The translations under genes and the position numbers were made by a program. A DNA stretch of 64,000 nucleotides from Mesorhizobium ciceri WSM4083 (lineage in GTDB: Bacteria; Pseudomonadota; Alphaproteobacteria; Rhizobiales; Rhizobiaceae), in contig NZ_JAFG01000010.1 in assembly GCF_000519305.1 (NCBI RefSeq), positions 85,328 to 149,327 on the forward strand. Reading direction: 5' to 3'. Positions 32,271-41,332 of the stretch are shown one piece after another (position 1 is the first letter of the stretch; each line of letters starts with the position of its first letter). The notes beneath the pieces were generated by a model. It saw only the letters and a list, made by a program, of their open reading frames with translations. It was not told the DNA's origin and ran no database searches.

Positions 32271-34682
32271 ATGGCAAAGGGGAATCACAAGAGGGGACGC
32301 GGCAAGCCGCAGACCCACAGCCTGCTGGAGCACTACCAGCCGATCGACGGCGTCGTCGACGAGATGGTCGATGCATCGGGTATTCCTCGCCCGGCCTGGA
32401 AGCATTTTGTCGAGGCGCTCGAGGAACTCGGTGCTGAAAAGCTCGGCCAGCGCTTTGCCCGCGCCGATCAGTATCTGCGCGATGCCGGCGTTTATTACCG
32501 GGTCTACGACAAGGCCGGTGCCAATGAGCGCGAATGGCCGCTGGCGCATGTCCCGGTTCTCATCGAGGAGAGCGAGTGGGCGGCGATCAGCGCCGGCCTC
32601 GTGCAGCGCGCCGAACTGTTCGAGGAAACCATCGCCGATATCTACGGGCCGAACCGGCTGGTCGAAAAAGGCATCCTGCCGGCGGGATTGATCGCCGCCA
32701 GCCCCGAATATTTGCGGCCTGTCGTCGGTACCAGGCCGGCCGGCGGCCACTTCCTGCATTTCTGCGCCTTCGAGCTCGGCCGTGGACCTGACGGCCAGTG
32801 GTGGGTGCTGGGCGATCGCACGCAGGCGCCGTCCGGCGCCGGTTTCGCACTGGAAAACCGCGTCGCCACCACACGCGCGCTGTCCGACATTTATGGCGAG
32901 ATGCATGTGCACCGCCTTGCCGGCTTTTTCCGCCGTTTTCGCGATGCGCTGATCGGTATGGCCAAGGAGACCGACGGCCGCGTCGCCATCCTGACGCCGG
33001 GGCCGCTCAACGAAACTTATTACGAGCACGCCTACATCGCCCGCTACCTCGGTATCATGCTGCTCGAAGGCGAGGATTTGACCGTCTCCGGCGGCCGGCT
33101 GATGGTGCGCACGGTTTCCGGCCTGATGCCGATCAGCGTGTTGTGGCGGCGGCTCGACGCCGCTTTCGCCGACCCGCTCGAACTGCGCGCGGATTCGCAG
33201 ATCGGCACGCCGGGCCTGGTCGAGGCGATCCGCCAGGGCGCGGTTGCCACCGTCAATGCGCTTGGCTCCGGCCTGATGGAGACGCGTGCGCTGCTCGCCT
33301 TCCTGCCCAAGATTTCACGGGCCTTGCGGGGCGAGGAATTGCTGCTGCCAAGTGTCGCAACATGGTGGTGCGGGCAAGCAACCGAACGCGCGCATGTGCT
33401 GGCCAATATCGATCGCATGGTGATCGGGCCGGCGCTATCGACGAGGCTTGCCTTCGAGGACGACGATTCAACGAAGCTAGGCTCGGCCCTGTCGGCCGGA
33501 GAGCGGGCGGAGCTGGTGGCGCGCATCGAACGCGATGGCGGCGATTTCGTCGGCCAGGAAGCAGTGACGCTTTCGACGACGCCTGTCTATGTCGGCGGCT
33601 GGCTGGAGCCGCGGCCAGCGAGCCTGCGCGTCTATCTGGCGCGAACGCCGGAGGGCTGGACGGTGATGCCGGGCGGTTTTGCCCGCATCGGCCTGTCGCT
33701 CGACCCGACGGCGATCGCCATGCAGCGTGGCGGCCAGGCGGCCGATGTCTGGGTTGTCAGCGACAAACCGGTGGAGCGCGAGACGCTGCTGCCGCAGGAA
33801 GGCGACAGTTTCAGCCGCACCAGGCCCGGCAGCCTGCCCAGTCGCGCGGCGGAGAACCTGACCTGGCTCGGCCGTTATATCGAGCGCTCGGAAGACACGG
33901 TGCGCATCCTGCGCGCCTATCATGTGCGGCTCGCGGAAACTTCCGACCCGGACATGCCGCTGCTCGCCGACATCCGGGATTATCTCGAACCTTTCGGCAT
34001 CGATGTGGAGACGGCGATCCCTTCAGGGCTGATAGGCACGCTGGATAGCGCGGTCTACAGCGCCGGCCAGATCCGCGACCGCTTCTCGCCCGACGGCTGG
34101 CTGGCGCTGAAGGACCTGTCGAAGACCATCCATCAGTTCGCAACGACGGTCGCGCCCGGCGATGACGCGACCCGGGCGATGACAGTCATCCTGCGTAAGC
34201 TCGCCGGCTTTTCCGGCCTGCTGCACGAGAACATGTACCGCTTCGCCGGTTGGCGCTTCCTCGAGATCGGCCGCCGGCTGGAGCGCGGCATCCAGATCTC
34301 CCGCACGCTGTCGCGGCTGACCAGCGCCAAGGCGCCGGACGGCGCGCTCGACATGATGCTGGAGATCGGCGACAGCGTGATGACCCATCGCCGCCAATAT
34401 CCGGTGCAGGCCGGCCGGCGCACGGTGATCGACCTGCTGGCGCTCGATCCGCTTAACCCGCGCTCCATCCTGTTCCAGCTCGAACGGCTGAAGGCCGAAA
34501 TCGGCCTGTTGCCGTCGCTCGGCGGGGAGGGGCAAATGTCGCCGGCGGCGAAGGAAATCCTGCAGCTCAACACCCAGATCGCCATCAAGGAGCCTTCGGA
34601 TATGACGGCAAAGGCGCTGGACGAACTCGCCTACGAAATCGGCGGCCTCTACAACAGCCTCGCCAAAGCCTATTTCGGCTAA
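32271..34682 (+). CDS. Circularly permuted ATP-grasp protein fused to alpha-E domain
   Basis: An 803-residue fusion. Residues about 60-500 match the circularly permuted ATP-grasp type (formerly DUF404/DUF407), with Tyr-Gly-Pro-Asn-Arg-Leu-Val-Glu-Lys-Gly and Leu-Gly-Asp-Arg-Thr-Gln-Ala-Pro-Ser-Gly. From about 520 the all-helical alpha-E domain begins (Ala-Glu-Asn-Leu-Thr-Trp-Leu-Gly-Arg-Tyr-Ile-Glu-Arg). ATP-grasp enzymes join a carboxylate to an amine or thiol using ATP. It lies 6 bp after the DUF2126 gene and before a second transglutaminase, and is clearly co-transcribed. No substrate can be named. Confidence 0.9.
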   Translation: MAKGNHKRGRGKPQTHSLLEHYQPIDGVVDEMVDASGIPRPAWKHFVEALEELGAEKLGQRFARADQYLRDAGVYYRVYDKAGANEREWPLAHVPVLIEESEWAAISAGLVQRAELFEETIADIYGPNRLVEKGILPAGLIAASPEYLRPVVGTRPAGGHFLHFCAFELGRGPDGQWWVLGDRTQAPSGAGFALENRVATTRALSDIYGEMHVHRLAGFFRRFRDALIGMAKETDGRVAILTPGPLNETYYEHAYIARYLGIMLLEGEDLTVSGGRLMVRTVSGLMPISVLWRRLDAAFADPLELRADSQIGTPGLVEAIRQGAVATVNALGSGLMETRALLAFLPKISRALRGEELLLPSVATWWCGQATERAHVLANIDRMVIGPALSTRLAFEDDDSTKLGSALSAGERAELVARIERDGGDFVGQEAVTLSTTPVYVGGWLEPRPASLRVYLARTPEGWTVMPGGFARIGLSLDPTAIAMQRGGQAADVWVVSDKPVERETLLPQEGDSFSRTRPGSLPSRAAENLTWLGRYIERSEDTVRILRAYHVRLAETSDPDMPLLADIRDYLEPFGIDVETAIPSGLIGTLDSAVYSAGQIRDRFSPDGWLALKDLSKTIHQFATTVAPGDDATRAMTVILRKLAGFSGLLHENMYRFAGWRFLEIGRRLERGIQISRTLSRLTSAKAPDGALDMMLEIGDSVMTHRRQYPVQAGRRTVIDLLALDPLNPRSILFQLERLKAEIGLLPSLGGEGQMSPAAKEILQLNTQIAIKEPSDMTAKALDELAYEIGGLYNSLAKAYFG

Positions 34683-34683
34683 G

Positions 34684-34727
34684 CAGGTTCCGCAAAAGTG
34701 TCGCACGGTTTGCGACAAGAACCTGCG
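34684..34727. repeat. Nested palindrome between the ATP-grasp and transglutaminase genes
   Basis: Outer arms GCAGGTTC and GAACCTGC enclose inner arms GTCGCA and TGCGAC. It fills most of the 65-bp gap and starts right after the stop codon. The design resembles the short palindromic repeats scattered between rhizobial genes. It may modulate readthrough or mRNA stability inside the operon. Confidence 0.65.
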
Positions 34728-34747
34728 CAAAGGCAGAAAAATAGAAC

Positions 34748-35632
34748 ATGCTCTACGATATCAGGCTTCATCTCCACTACGATTACGCTTCTGCTGCCGG
34801 CGGCGGTCGTCATCAGGTGCGCGTACTGCCGTCGACGATATCAGGCGTGCAGCGCGTCATCGCCGCATCACTGTCCTTTGCGCCGGCGCCCAACGAGCGT
34901 TCCGACTTTTCCGATTTCTTCGGCAACAACGTCACCTCGATCGCCTTTCGCGACGCGCATGACGCGCTCGATATCAGGATGAGCGCCCGCGTGTCGGTGT
35001 CTCGGCCCGAGCCCGGACTCGACGTGTCGCCCGATATCGCCCGGCTCAGGCAGGAGCTCGCCGCGGTGCGGTCTCTGGCACCTGATGCACCGCACCATTT
35101 CCTGACGGCCAGCACTCATGCCGGCATCGACGATGCGATCACCGCTTACGTACGCAGCAGCATCGCCGGTTCCGCCGCCAGTACGGCCATGAACCTGTGC
35201 CATCGCATTCATCGTGATTTCACCTATGACGGTGAGGCGACGACGGTGCGGACCCGGGCCAGCGATGCCTTCAGGCTGAAGCGCGGTGTCTGCCAGGACT
35301 TTTCGCATATCATGATCGCCGGCCTGCGCGGGCTCGGCATTCCCGCTGGCTATGTCAGCGGCTTTCTGCGCACCATCCCGCCAAAGGGCAAGCCCCGGCT
35401 GGAAGGCGCCGATGCCATGCATGCCTGGGTCAAGGTCTGGTGCGGGCGCGACGCGGGCTGGCAGGAATTCGACCCGACCAACGGCATGCGGGCCAGCAAC
35501 GACCATATCACCGTCGGCTACGGCCGCGACTATTCGGACGTGGCGCCGATCGTCGGCGTGCTCAAGACCACGGGGGGACAGGTCGGCGAGCAAGCTGTCG
35601 ACGTCATTCCGGTTGTGCTCGAGAAAGCCTGA
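34748..35632 (+). CDS. Transglutaminase-like cysteine protease/transferase (stand-alone)
   Basis: A 294-residue protein with the same two-domain plan as the start of the 28905 gene: bacterial transglutaminase N-terminal domain (1-85), then the catalytic core. The triad is intact: Cys182 in Gly-Val-Cys-Gln-Asp-Phe, His225 in Met-His-Ala-Trp-Val and Asp242 in Phe-Asp-Pro-Thr-Asn-Gly. No signal peptide. It ends the transglutaminase/ATP-grasp cassette. Such enzymes may form or cut amide bonds; the partner is unknown. Confidence 0.9.
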   Translation: MLYDIRLHLHYDYASAAGGGRHQVRVLPSTISGVQRVIAASLSFAPAPNERSDFSDFFGNNVTSIAFRDAHDALDIRMSARVSVSRPEPGLDVSPDIARLRQELAAVRSLAPDAPHHFLTASTHAGIDDAITAYVRSSIAGSAASTAMNLCHRIHRDFTYDGEATTVRTRASDAFRLKRGVCQDFSHIMIAGLRGLGIPAGYVSGFLRTIPPKGKPRLEGADAMHAWVKVWCGRDAGWQEFDPTNGMRASNDHITVGYGRDYSDVAPIVGVLKTTGGQVGEQAVDVIPVVLEKA

Positions 35633-35716
35633 AAGCAGGCTCGGCACCGTTTTCGGACGGCGCGTGGAACCAGCGGTCGGCCAGTGGCTTATCTACGGAA
35701 TTCGCGTGGAGCCGAC

Positions 35717-36823
35717 ATGTTGCAAAAATCCGGATTGTCGCCCAGCCGACCGGCTGGCGAGGACGCTGTATCGCCAGATGGTGCGCCCAAAAACGGGGCA
35801 CAAAGCTCGGCCGACCATGCGTCGCTTAGCTATGTCAGCGATGCCGAGCCCGGTATCCGGCGGCTGAAGACGGGCAAGGGGTTTTCCTACAAGGGTCCGG
35901 ACGGACGGACAGTTTCAGACGCCGCCAAAGCGCGCATCGAGGCGATCGTCATTCCGCCGGCCTGGACGGATGTGTGGATTTCGCCGGACGCGGACGGCCA
36001 TATACAGGCAACCGGCAGGGACCAGCGCGGACGCAAGCAATATCGCTATCATCCGCAATGGGCCGAAGAGCGCGATGGTGCCAAATATTCGAGCCTTGTC
36101 GCTTTCGCCGAGAGCCTGCCGGACCTGCGGCACCGGATCGACGGCGATCTGCGCCGTCGTGGCCTGCCGTTCGAGCGTGTCGTCGCCGCGGTTGTCTGGC
36201 TGCTCGACAACACGATGATCCGCGTCGGCAATGCCGCCTACGCCCGGGATAACAAGAGTTTCGGGCTGACCACGTTGCGCGACCGGCATGTCGATATTGT
36301 CGGTTCAAGTCTGCGCTTTGCCTTCAAGGGCAAGTCGGGCAAGGAGTGGAAGCTGAAGCTGGCCGACCGCCGCATCGCCAGGATTGTGCGTGGCGCGCAG
36401 GACCTGCCGGGCCAGAAGCTGTTCCAGTATCTCGATGAGGACGGCAACAGGCGGCCGGTCCGCTCCGAGGACGTCAACCGCTATATCCGTGAGGCGGTCG
36501 GTGACGCCTTCAGTTCGAAGCATTTCCGCACCTGGGGCGGCACCATTCACGCCGCGTCGCTGTTTGCGCAAACAGAATTGCCGCAAAGCCAGGCGCAGCG
36601 AAACAGGGCGATGAACAGCGTCATCGACAAGGTTGCCGAGCGGCTGGGCAATACGCGTGCCGTCTGCCGCAAATGCTATATCCATCCGCGGGTCTTCGAA
36701 GCGTGGTCGCAGGGGCGGTTGCTGGATGAAATGGCGCAGGCCAACAAACGCAAGCGCGCGATTGCCGGTCTCGATGACGAGGAAGCTCTCGTGCTGCGAT
36801 GGCTGAAGATACGCGAAAGCTGA
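35717..36823 (+). CDS. DNA topoisomerase IB
   Basis: A bacterial homologue of the small poxvirus-type topoisomerase IB, which relaxes supercoils through a 3'-phosphotyrosyl bond. The 368 residues include the N-terminal domain (about 55-110) and the catalytic domain with Arg and Lys residues (Phe-Lys-Gly-Lys-Ser-Gly-Lys-Glu, Phe-Arg-Thr-Trp-Gly-Gly-Thr). Nucleophile Tyr321 sits in Cys-Arg-Lys-Cys-Tyr-Ile-His-Pro. I chose ATG 35717 with GGAG upstream. It is probably independent of the preceding cassette (84-bp gap). Confidence 0.92.
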   Translation: MLQKSGLSPSRPAGEDAVSPDGAPKNGAQSSADHASLSYVSDAEPGIRRLKTGKGFSYKGPDGRTVSDAAKARIEAIVIPPAWTDVWISPDADGHIQATGRDQRGRKQYRYHPQWAEERDGAKYSSLVAFAESLPDLRHRIDGDLRRRGLPFERVVAAVVWLLDNTMIRVGNAAYARDNKSFGLTTLRDRHVDIVGSSLRFAFKGKSGKEWKLKLADRRIARIVRGAQDLPGQKLFQYLDEDGNRRPVRSEDVNRYIREAVGDAFSSKHFRTWGGTIHAASLFAQTELPQSQAQRNRAMNSVIDKVAERLGNTRAVCRKCYIHPRVFEAWSQGRLLDEMAQANKRKRAIAGLDDEEALVLRWLKIRES

Positions 36824-36870
36824 CCGGCGCGGCCGGCCGTGGCCAAATCTGGATTTTTTTATCGACGTCA

Positions 36871-36897
36871 TGTCGGGATCGGTCTTACTGTTTCGTC
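36871..36897 (+). promoter_or_regulatory. Candidate ECF42-type promoter
   Basis: TGTCGG (36871-36876), a 17-bp spacer and CGTC (36894-36897) lie 24 bp upstream of the DGPF-protein start. From memory, ECF42 sigma factors use TGTCGA near -35 and CG(A/T)C near -10, and drive their own DGPF operons. The match in sequence, spacing and position suggests autoregulation. Confidence 0.6.
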
Positions 36898-36921
36898 CTT
36901 TGACAGAGAAAAGGACCAGCC

Positions 36922-37296
36922 ATGCTCTACGCAATCCTCTGCTATGCCTCCGAAGATGTCGTCTGCTCCTGGAGCAAGGCACAAGACGACGAGGTCATGG
37001 CCAATCTCCTCGACGTTCAGGAGAAGTACGCCAAGGCTGGTCGGCTCGGCCCGGTGGCACGGCTTCTGCCGACGACCGCCGCGACGACCCTGAGAAAGGT
37101 CAAGGGCGAATCGGTCGTCATCGACGGGCCGTTCGCCGAGACCAAGGAACAGTTTCTCGGCTTCTACACGCTCGAATGCGCCGATCTCGACGAGGCGGTG
37201 GAGTTCGCCCGCGAGCTTTCCGAAGTCAATCCGAGCGGCGGCTCCTATGAGATTAGGCCGGTCTCGATCTTCAATCCCGCCAGGATTTCCGCATGA
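36922..37296 (+). CDS. YCII/DGPF-domain protein
   Basis: A 124-residue protein of the YCII-related type, with the diagnostic Asp-Gly-Pro-Phe at about 70-73, followed by Glu-Thr-Lys-Glu-Gln-Phe-Leu-Gly-Phe. Biochemical function is not established for the family. Its stop overlaps the start of the sigma factor by 4 bp. DGPF proteins are the known companions of ECF42 sigma factors, so it likely acts as an accessory or target. No membrane segment or signal peptide. Confidence 0.88.
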   Translation: MLYAILCYASEDVVCSWSKAQDDEVMANLLDVQEKYAKAGRLGPVARLLPTTAATTLRKVKGESVVIDGPFAETKEQFLGFYTLECADLDEAVEFARELSEVNPSGGSYEIRPVSIFNPARISA

Positions 37297-38567
37297 CCGA
37301 AATGGCCTGGATCAGCTCCGCGATCAGCGCCGCCCGCCCGCAGGCGATGGGCGCGCTGCTGCGTTATTTCCGCGATCTCGATACGGCGGAGGAAGCTTTC
37401 CAGGACGCGTGCCTCAGGGCCATCAAGAACTGGCCGCAGAACGGGCCGCCGCGCGACCCGGCGGCCTGGCTGATCTTCGTCGGCCGCAACAGCGGCATCG
37501 ATGCGGTGCGCAAGCGCGCCAAGCAGGCGCCGATGCCGGAGGAAAACCAGGTTTCCGATCTGGAGGACGCCGAGAGCGATATCGCCGAGCGGCTGGACGG
37601 GGCGCACTACCGCGACGACATATTGCGGCTGCTGTTCATCTGCTGCCATCCCGACCTGCCGGCAACGCAGCAGATCGCGGTGGCGCTGCGCATTGTCTCG
37701 GGTCTCACGGTCAAGCAGATCGCGCGCGCCTTCCTGGTTGGCGAAAGCGCCATGGAGCAGCGCATCACCCGCGCCAAGGCGCGCATTGCGGACGCCGGCG
37801 TGCCGTTCGAGACGCCGGGCGCGGTCGAGCGGTCGGAACGGCTCGCCGCCGTCGCCGCCATGGTCTACCTGGTCTTCAACGAGGGCTATTCGACCAACAG
37901 CGGCGAGGCGCCGGCCCGCGCGCCGCTGTGCGAGGAGGCGATCCGGCTGGCACGGCTGTTGCTGCGGCTGTTCCAGACCGAGCCGGAGATCATGGGGCTA
38001 ACGGCGCTGCTGCTTCTGCAGCATGCGCGCGCACCGGCCCGTTTCGACGAAAGCGGCGAGATCGTGCTGCTCGAAGACCAGGATCGCAGCCTGTGGAGCC
38101 GCAAGATGATCGATGAGGGGCTGGCACTGGTCGACAAGGCGCTGCGCCATCGCAAGCCCGGCCCTTACCAGGTGCAAGCGGCGATTGCCGCGCTGCATGC
38201 GCGGGCCGAAAAGGCCGAGGATACCGACTGGAACGAGATCGACCTGCTCTACCGCTTGCTGGAGCAAATGCAGCCGTCGCCGGTGGTCACGCTCAACCGG
38301 GCCGTCGCGGTGTCGAAGGTGCGTGGACCGGCAGAGGCGCTGGCCATGATCGAGCCGCTGGAAGAACGGCTTTCGGGCTATTTCCATTTTTTCGGCCTCA
38401 AGGGCGGCCTCTTGATGCAGCTCGACCGGGGCGACGAGGCGCGTGTCGCCTTCGACCGCGCCATCGCGCTTGCCAACACGGCAGCGGAAGCCGCTCATAT
38501 CCGCATGCATATCGACCGGCTGATGAAGGACGGTGCTGTGCGCAGCCCGGCACAGAAGGCCCGCTGA
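37293..38567 (+). CDS. ECF sigma factor with C-terminal helical/TPR extension (ECF42 type)
   Basis: A 424-residue extracytoplasmic-function sigma factor. Region 2 lies near residues 15-70 (Asp-Thr-Ala-Glu-Glu-Ala-Phe-Gln-Asp) and region 4 near 120-175 (Gly-Leu-Thr-Val-Lys-Gln-Ile-Ala-Arg-Ala-Phe). About 230 more residues form a helical repeat region unusual for ECF factors (they normally end near 190). This extension and the DGPF neighbour define the ECF42 group. No anti-sigma gene is adjacent, so the C-terminal part may itself sense the signal. Confidence 0.9.
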   Translation: MTEMAWISSAISAARPQAMGALLRYFRDLDTAEEAFQDACLRAIKNWPQNGPPRDPAAWLIFVGRNSGIDAVRKRAKQAPMPEENQVSDLEDAESDIAERLDGAHYRDDILRLLFICCHPDLPATQQIAVALRIVSGLTVKQIARAFLVGESAMEQRITRAKARIADAGVPFETPGAVERSERLAAVAAMVYLVFNEGYSTNSGEAPARAPLCEEAIRLARLLLRLFQTEPEIMGLTALLLLQHARAPARFDESGEIVLLEDQDRSLWSRKMIDEGLALVDKALRHRKPGPYQVQAAIAALHARAEKAEDTDWNEIDLLYRLLEQMQPSPVVTLNRAVAVSKVRGPAEALAMIEPLEERLSGYFHFFGLKGGLLMQLDRGDEARVAFDRAIALANTAAEAAHIRMHIDRLMKDGAVRSPAQKAR

Positions 38568-38751
38568 GCCTCATTTGTCCGTCTGGCTCAATCGTGTCGT
38601 CCCGCCTTGGACCATGCCGGGGTGGCGATTTTTCCCTGAAACGAGTAATGCCACGCCATGACCGTGCCTGAAGTGCCTATTGGCACGCGGGCGACATGGC
38701 GCAAGGCTCGACCCGGTGCCATATGAGCGACGGAATCTGAAAGGGACAAGA

Positions 38752-40266
38752 ATGACGATAGGCAAGGAAACGACCGAACTGCTGGCGAAACTGGGTGTGG
38801 CCAAGGAGGCGCTCGTCGGCGGCGACCTGATCGTGCGCAGCCCGGTGACGGGCGAGCAGATCGCGGCGCTGAAGACGATCTCGCCGGCTGACGCGGCCAA
38901 GGTGATCGATGCCGCGCACAAGGCCTTCCAGGCCTGGCGCATGGTGCCGGGCCCGCGGCGTGGCGAACTGGTGCGGCTGCTCGGCGAGGAACTGCGCGCG
39001 CACAAGGCCGAGCTTGGCCGGCTGGTCTCGATCGAGGTCGGCAAGATCCCGTCCGAGGGGCTCGGCGAAGTGCAGGAGATGATCGACATCTGCGATTTCG
39101 CCGTAGGCCTCTCCCGGCAATTGTACGGCCTGACCATCGCCACCGAACGCCCGGGCCATCGGATGATGGAAACCTGGCATCCGCTCGGCGTCGTCGGCGT
39201 CATTTCCGCCTTCAATTTCCCGGTCGCGGTGTGGTCGTGGAATGCCGCCTTGGCGCTGGTCTGCGGCGACGCGGTGGTGTGGAAGCCGTCGGAAAAGACG
39301 CCGCTGACCGCACTTGCCTGCGAGGCCATCTTCAAGCGTGCGGTCAAGCGCTTCGGCGCTGACGCTCCCGATGGCCTGGCGCCGGTGCTGATCGGCGACC
39401 GCGCAGTCGGCGAGATCCTGGTCGATCACCCCAAAGTGCCGCTGGTTTCGGCGACCGGCTCGACCCGCATGGGCCGCGACGTCGGCCCGCGGCTGGCCAA
39501 GCGTTTTGCGCGCGCTGTGCTGGAGCTCGGCGGCAACAATGCCGGCATCGTCTGCCCGACCGCCGATCTCGACATGGCGCTGCGCGCGATTGCCTTTGGA
39601 GCGATGGGCACGGCCGGCCAGCGCTGCACGACGCTGCGGCGCCTGTTCGTGCATGACAGCGTCTACGACGCCTTGGTTCCGCGCCTCAAGAAGGCCTACG
39701 AGAGTGTGTCTGTGGGCAATCCGCTGGAGACCTCCTCGCTGGTCGGGCCACTGATCGACAAGGCGGCCTTCGACGCCATGCAAAAGGCGCTGAAGGAAGC
39801 CGCCGCCCATGGCGGCAAGGTGACCGGCGGCACGCGGGTCGAGAACGGCCATCCGGATGCATACTACGTGCACCCGGCGCTGGTCGAAATGCCAAGCCAG
39901 GTTTCCCCGGTGACGGAAGAGACCTTCGCACCGATCCTCTATGTGATGAAATATTCGGATTTCGACGCCGTGCTCGACGAGCACAATGCCGTGGGGGCGG
40001 GCCTGTCGTCGTCCATCTTCACCCGGGACCTGCAGGAATCCGAGCGTTTCCTGGGGGTCGACGGATCGGATTGCGGCATTGCCAATGTCAACATCGGAAC
40101 CTCGGGCGCCGAGATCGGCGGTGCCTTTGGCGGCGAAAAGGAAACCGGCGGCGGCCGCGAGAGCGGCTCCGACGCATGGAAGGCCTATATGCGGCGCGCC
40201 ACCAACACGGTGAACTATTCCAAGGCGCTGCCGCTCGCCCAGGGCGTGTCGTTCGACATCGACTGA
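38752..40266 (+). CDS. Aldehyde dehydrogenase ALDH7 family (aminoadipate-semialdehyde dehydrogenase-like)
   Basis: A 504-residue NAD(P)-dependent aldehyde dehydrogenase of the antiquitin (ALDH7) family, which oxidises L-2-aminoadipate 6-semialdehyde in lysine breakdown. The catalytic Glu is in Leu-Glu-Leu-Gly-Gly-Asn-Asn-Ala and the nucleophile Cys in Gly-Gln-Arg-Cys-Thr-Thr. The cofactor loop Ala-Thr-Gly-Ser-Thr precedes them. I chose ATG 38752; the frame stays open upstream to 38680 without family similarity. The substrate is a family inference, supported by gcdH about 10 kb away. Confidence 0.88.
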   Translation: MTIGKETTELLAKLGVAKEALVGGDLIVRSPVTGEQIAALKTISPADAAKVIDAAHKAFQAWRMVPGPRRGELVRLLGEELRAHKAELGRLVSIEVGKIPSEGLGEVQEMIDICDFAVGLSRQLYGLTIATERPGHRMMETWHPLGVVGVISAFNFPVAVWSWNAALALVCGDAVVWKPSEKTPLTALACEAIFKRAVKRFGADAPDGLAPVLIGDRAVGEILVDHPKVPLVSATGSTRMGRDVGPRLAKRFARAVLELGGNNAGIVCPTADLDMALRAIAFGAMGTAGQRCTTLRRLFVHDSVYDALVPRLKKAYESVSVGNPLETSSLVGPLIDKAAFDAMQKALKEAAAHGGKVTGGTRVENGHPDAYYVHPALVEMPSQVSPVTEETFAPILYVMKYSDFDAVLDEHNAVGAGLSSSIFTRDLQESERFLGVDGSDCGIANVNIGTSGAEIGGAFGGEKETGGGRESGSDAWKAYMRRATNTVNYSKALPLAQGVSFDID

Positions 40267-40281
40267 AGGGCTCGCTAGCTT

Positions 40282-40305
40282 GGGCATCCCCGCAGGGGGA
40301 TGCCC
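40282..40305. terminator. Bidirectional terminator-like hairpin
   Basis: A perfect 10-bp stem (GGGCATCCCC and GGGGATGCCC) closed by the 4-base loop GCAG. It fills the 44-bp gap between the convergent aldehyde dehydrogenase and the first tandem paralogue. There is no long T run on either side, so it is inferred from position and stem strength. Confidence 0.75.
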
Positions 40306-40310
40306 ACCGG

Positions 40311-41186
40311 TCAGCTGCCTGCCGGGGAGTCAAAGGCCTTGACGAACGCTGCATCGATGATAGCCAGCTTGACGGCCTGGGCGGTCATGTACTCCCGGTA
40401 GAAATCACCCGACACCCACATCACCGAATTGCCGCGCTGGCCAAGCCAGCCAACGCTGCCGAGGTCTTCGGCATCCCGCAGTTTGCGTGCCAGGTGGGTT
40501 CGCGACAGCTTGAGCCATTTGGCGAAATCGCCGATCGAGACGACGCCGGTCGGTATTTCAGCCAGGCCGGCATGGTCGGGATCGACGCCCGATATCAGCC
40601 AGTCCATGACGACGCCGCCATTGTCGAGCCAGGTGAACAGCGAAAAGGTCTGCTTGGGCTCGCGCACGGGGCTGGAGGAGATCAGGCCGTCGGCCACCAG
40701 CGGTTGCACCCTGGCGAGCGCGTCGGGCCGTTCCAGGAACGTCGCCAGGCGGTTCGTGCCGTCGAGGCTGTCCAGCGTGTGCAGGTGCGCCATCATCCAG
40801 CCGGCAACCGTATCCAGCGTGTTCACCGTTGGCTGAATGGGGCGGATGCGGCCGTCCTGTGTTGCCGGCAGATACTCGATGAAATCGTAGTGCAGCATTT
40901 CCTTAACGAAGGCGTCGGCGGTGTTGCGGCTGGCGACGGAATTCTGGCGGATCACGTCGATGAAACGCGCCGCCGTCAGTTGCTTGCGGTAGTCATCGGG
41001 CTCCCGCCTGAAATGCAGGGCAAGGCCGATATGCGCCATCAGCCAGCGCTGCTGGGTGGCGAACACCGAAGCAAGCCGAGGGTTCATCCCATAAGCCTGG
41101 ATCAGCGCCTGCGCCTGGGCGCGGACACAGCGATGCAATGCCGGGTGACCGGCGATATGGTCAATGGTCTGCGTCATTCCCCCCAT
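40311..41186 (-). CDS. Unrecognised protein with C-terminal HTH-like region (paralogue A)
   Basis: About 291 residues if begun at ATG 41186, where it lines up with paralogue B (both start Met-x-x-Met, then Asp/His-Ile-Ala-Gly-His-Pro-Ala-Leu-His-Arg-Cys). I do not recognise the family. A likely winged helix-turn-helix lies near the C-terminus (Ser-Ile-Gly-Asp-Phe-Ala-Lys-Trp-Leu-Lys-Leu-Ser-Arg-Thr-His-Leu-Ala-Arg-Lys-Leu). No signal peptide or membrane segment is evident from this start. An ATG at 41240 would add 18 residues. Role as a transcription factor is inference only. Confidence 0.75.
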   Translation of the reverse strand: MGGMTQTIDHIAGHPALHRCVRAQAQALIQAYGMNPRLASVFATQQRWLMAHIGLALHFRREPDDYRKQLTAARFIDVIRQNSVASRNTADAFVKEMLHYDFIEYLPATQDGRIRPIQPTVNTLDTVAGWMMAHLHTLDSLDGTNRLATFLERPDALARVQPLVADGLISSSPVREPKQTFSLFTWLDNGGVVMDWLISGVDPDHAGLAEIPTGVVSIGDFAKWLKLSRTHLARKLRDAEDLGSVGWLGQRGNSVMWVSGDFYREYMTAQAVKLAIIDAAFVKAFDSPAGS

Positions 41187-41332
41187 GCTCCGATCCAGCC
41201 TTACGGCCGCGAAGACGCAGATCACATTTTCAGTCTTCACGGCCCATGTCCAGACGCGCCCGGCGTATAACAGCTTATGTTCGCCAGTAGACCATGTTCG
41301 CGGCCTGGGCAGATATCGATCGCGCCGATCCT

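Noticed and set aside
38677..40287. 536-codon minus-strand frame over the aldehyde dehydrogenase gene
   Set aside because: The plus-strand protein has intact catalytic motifs; the antisense translation shows none.
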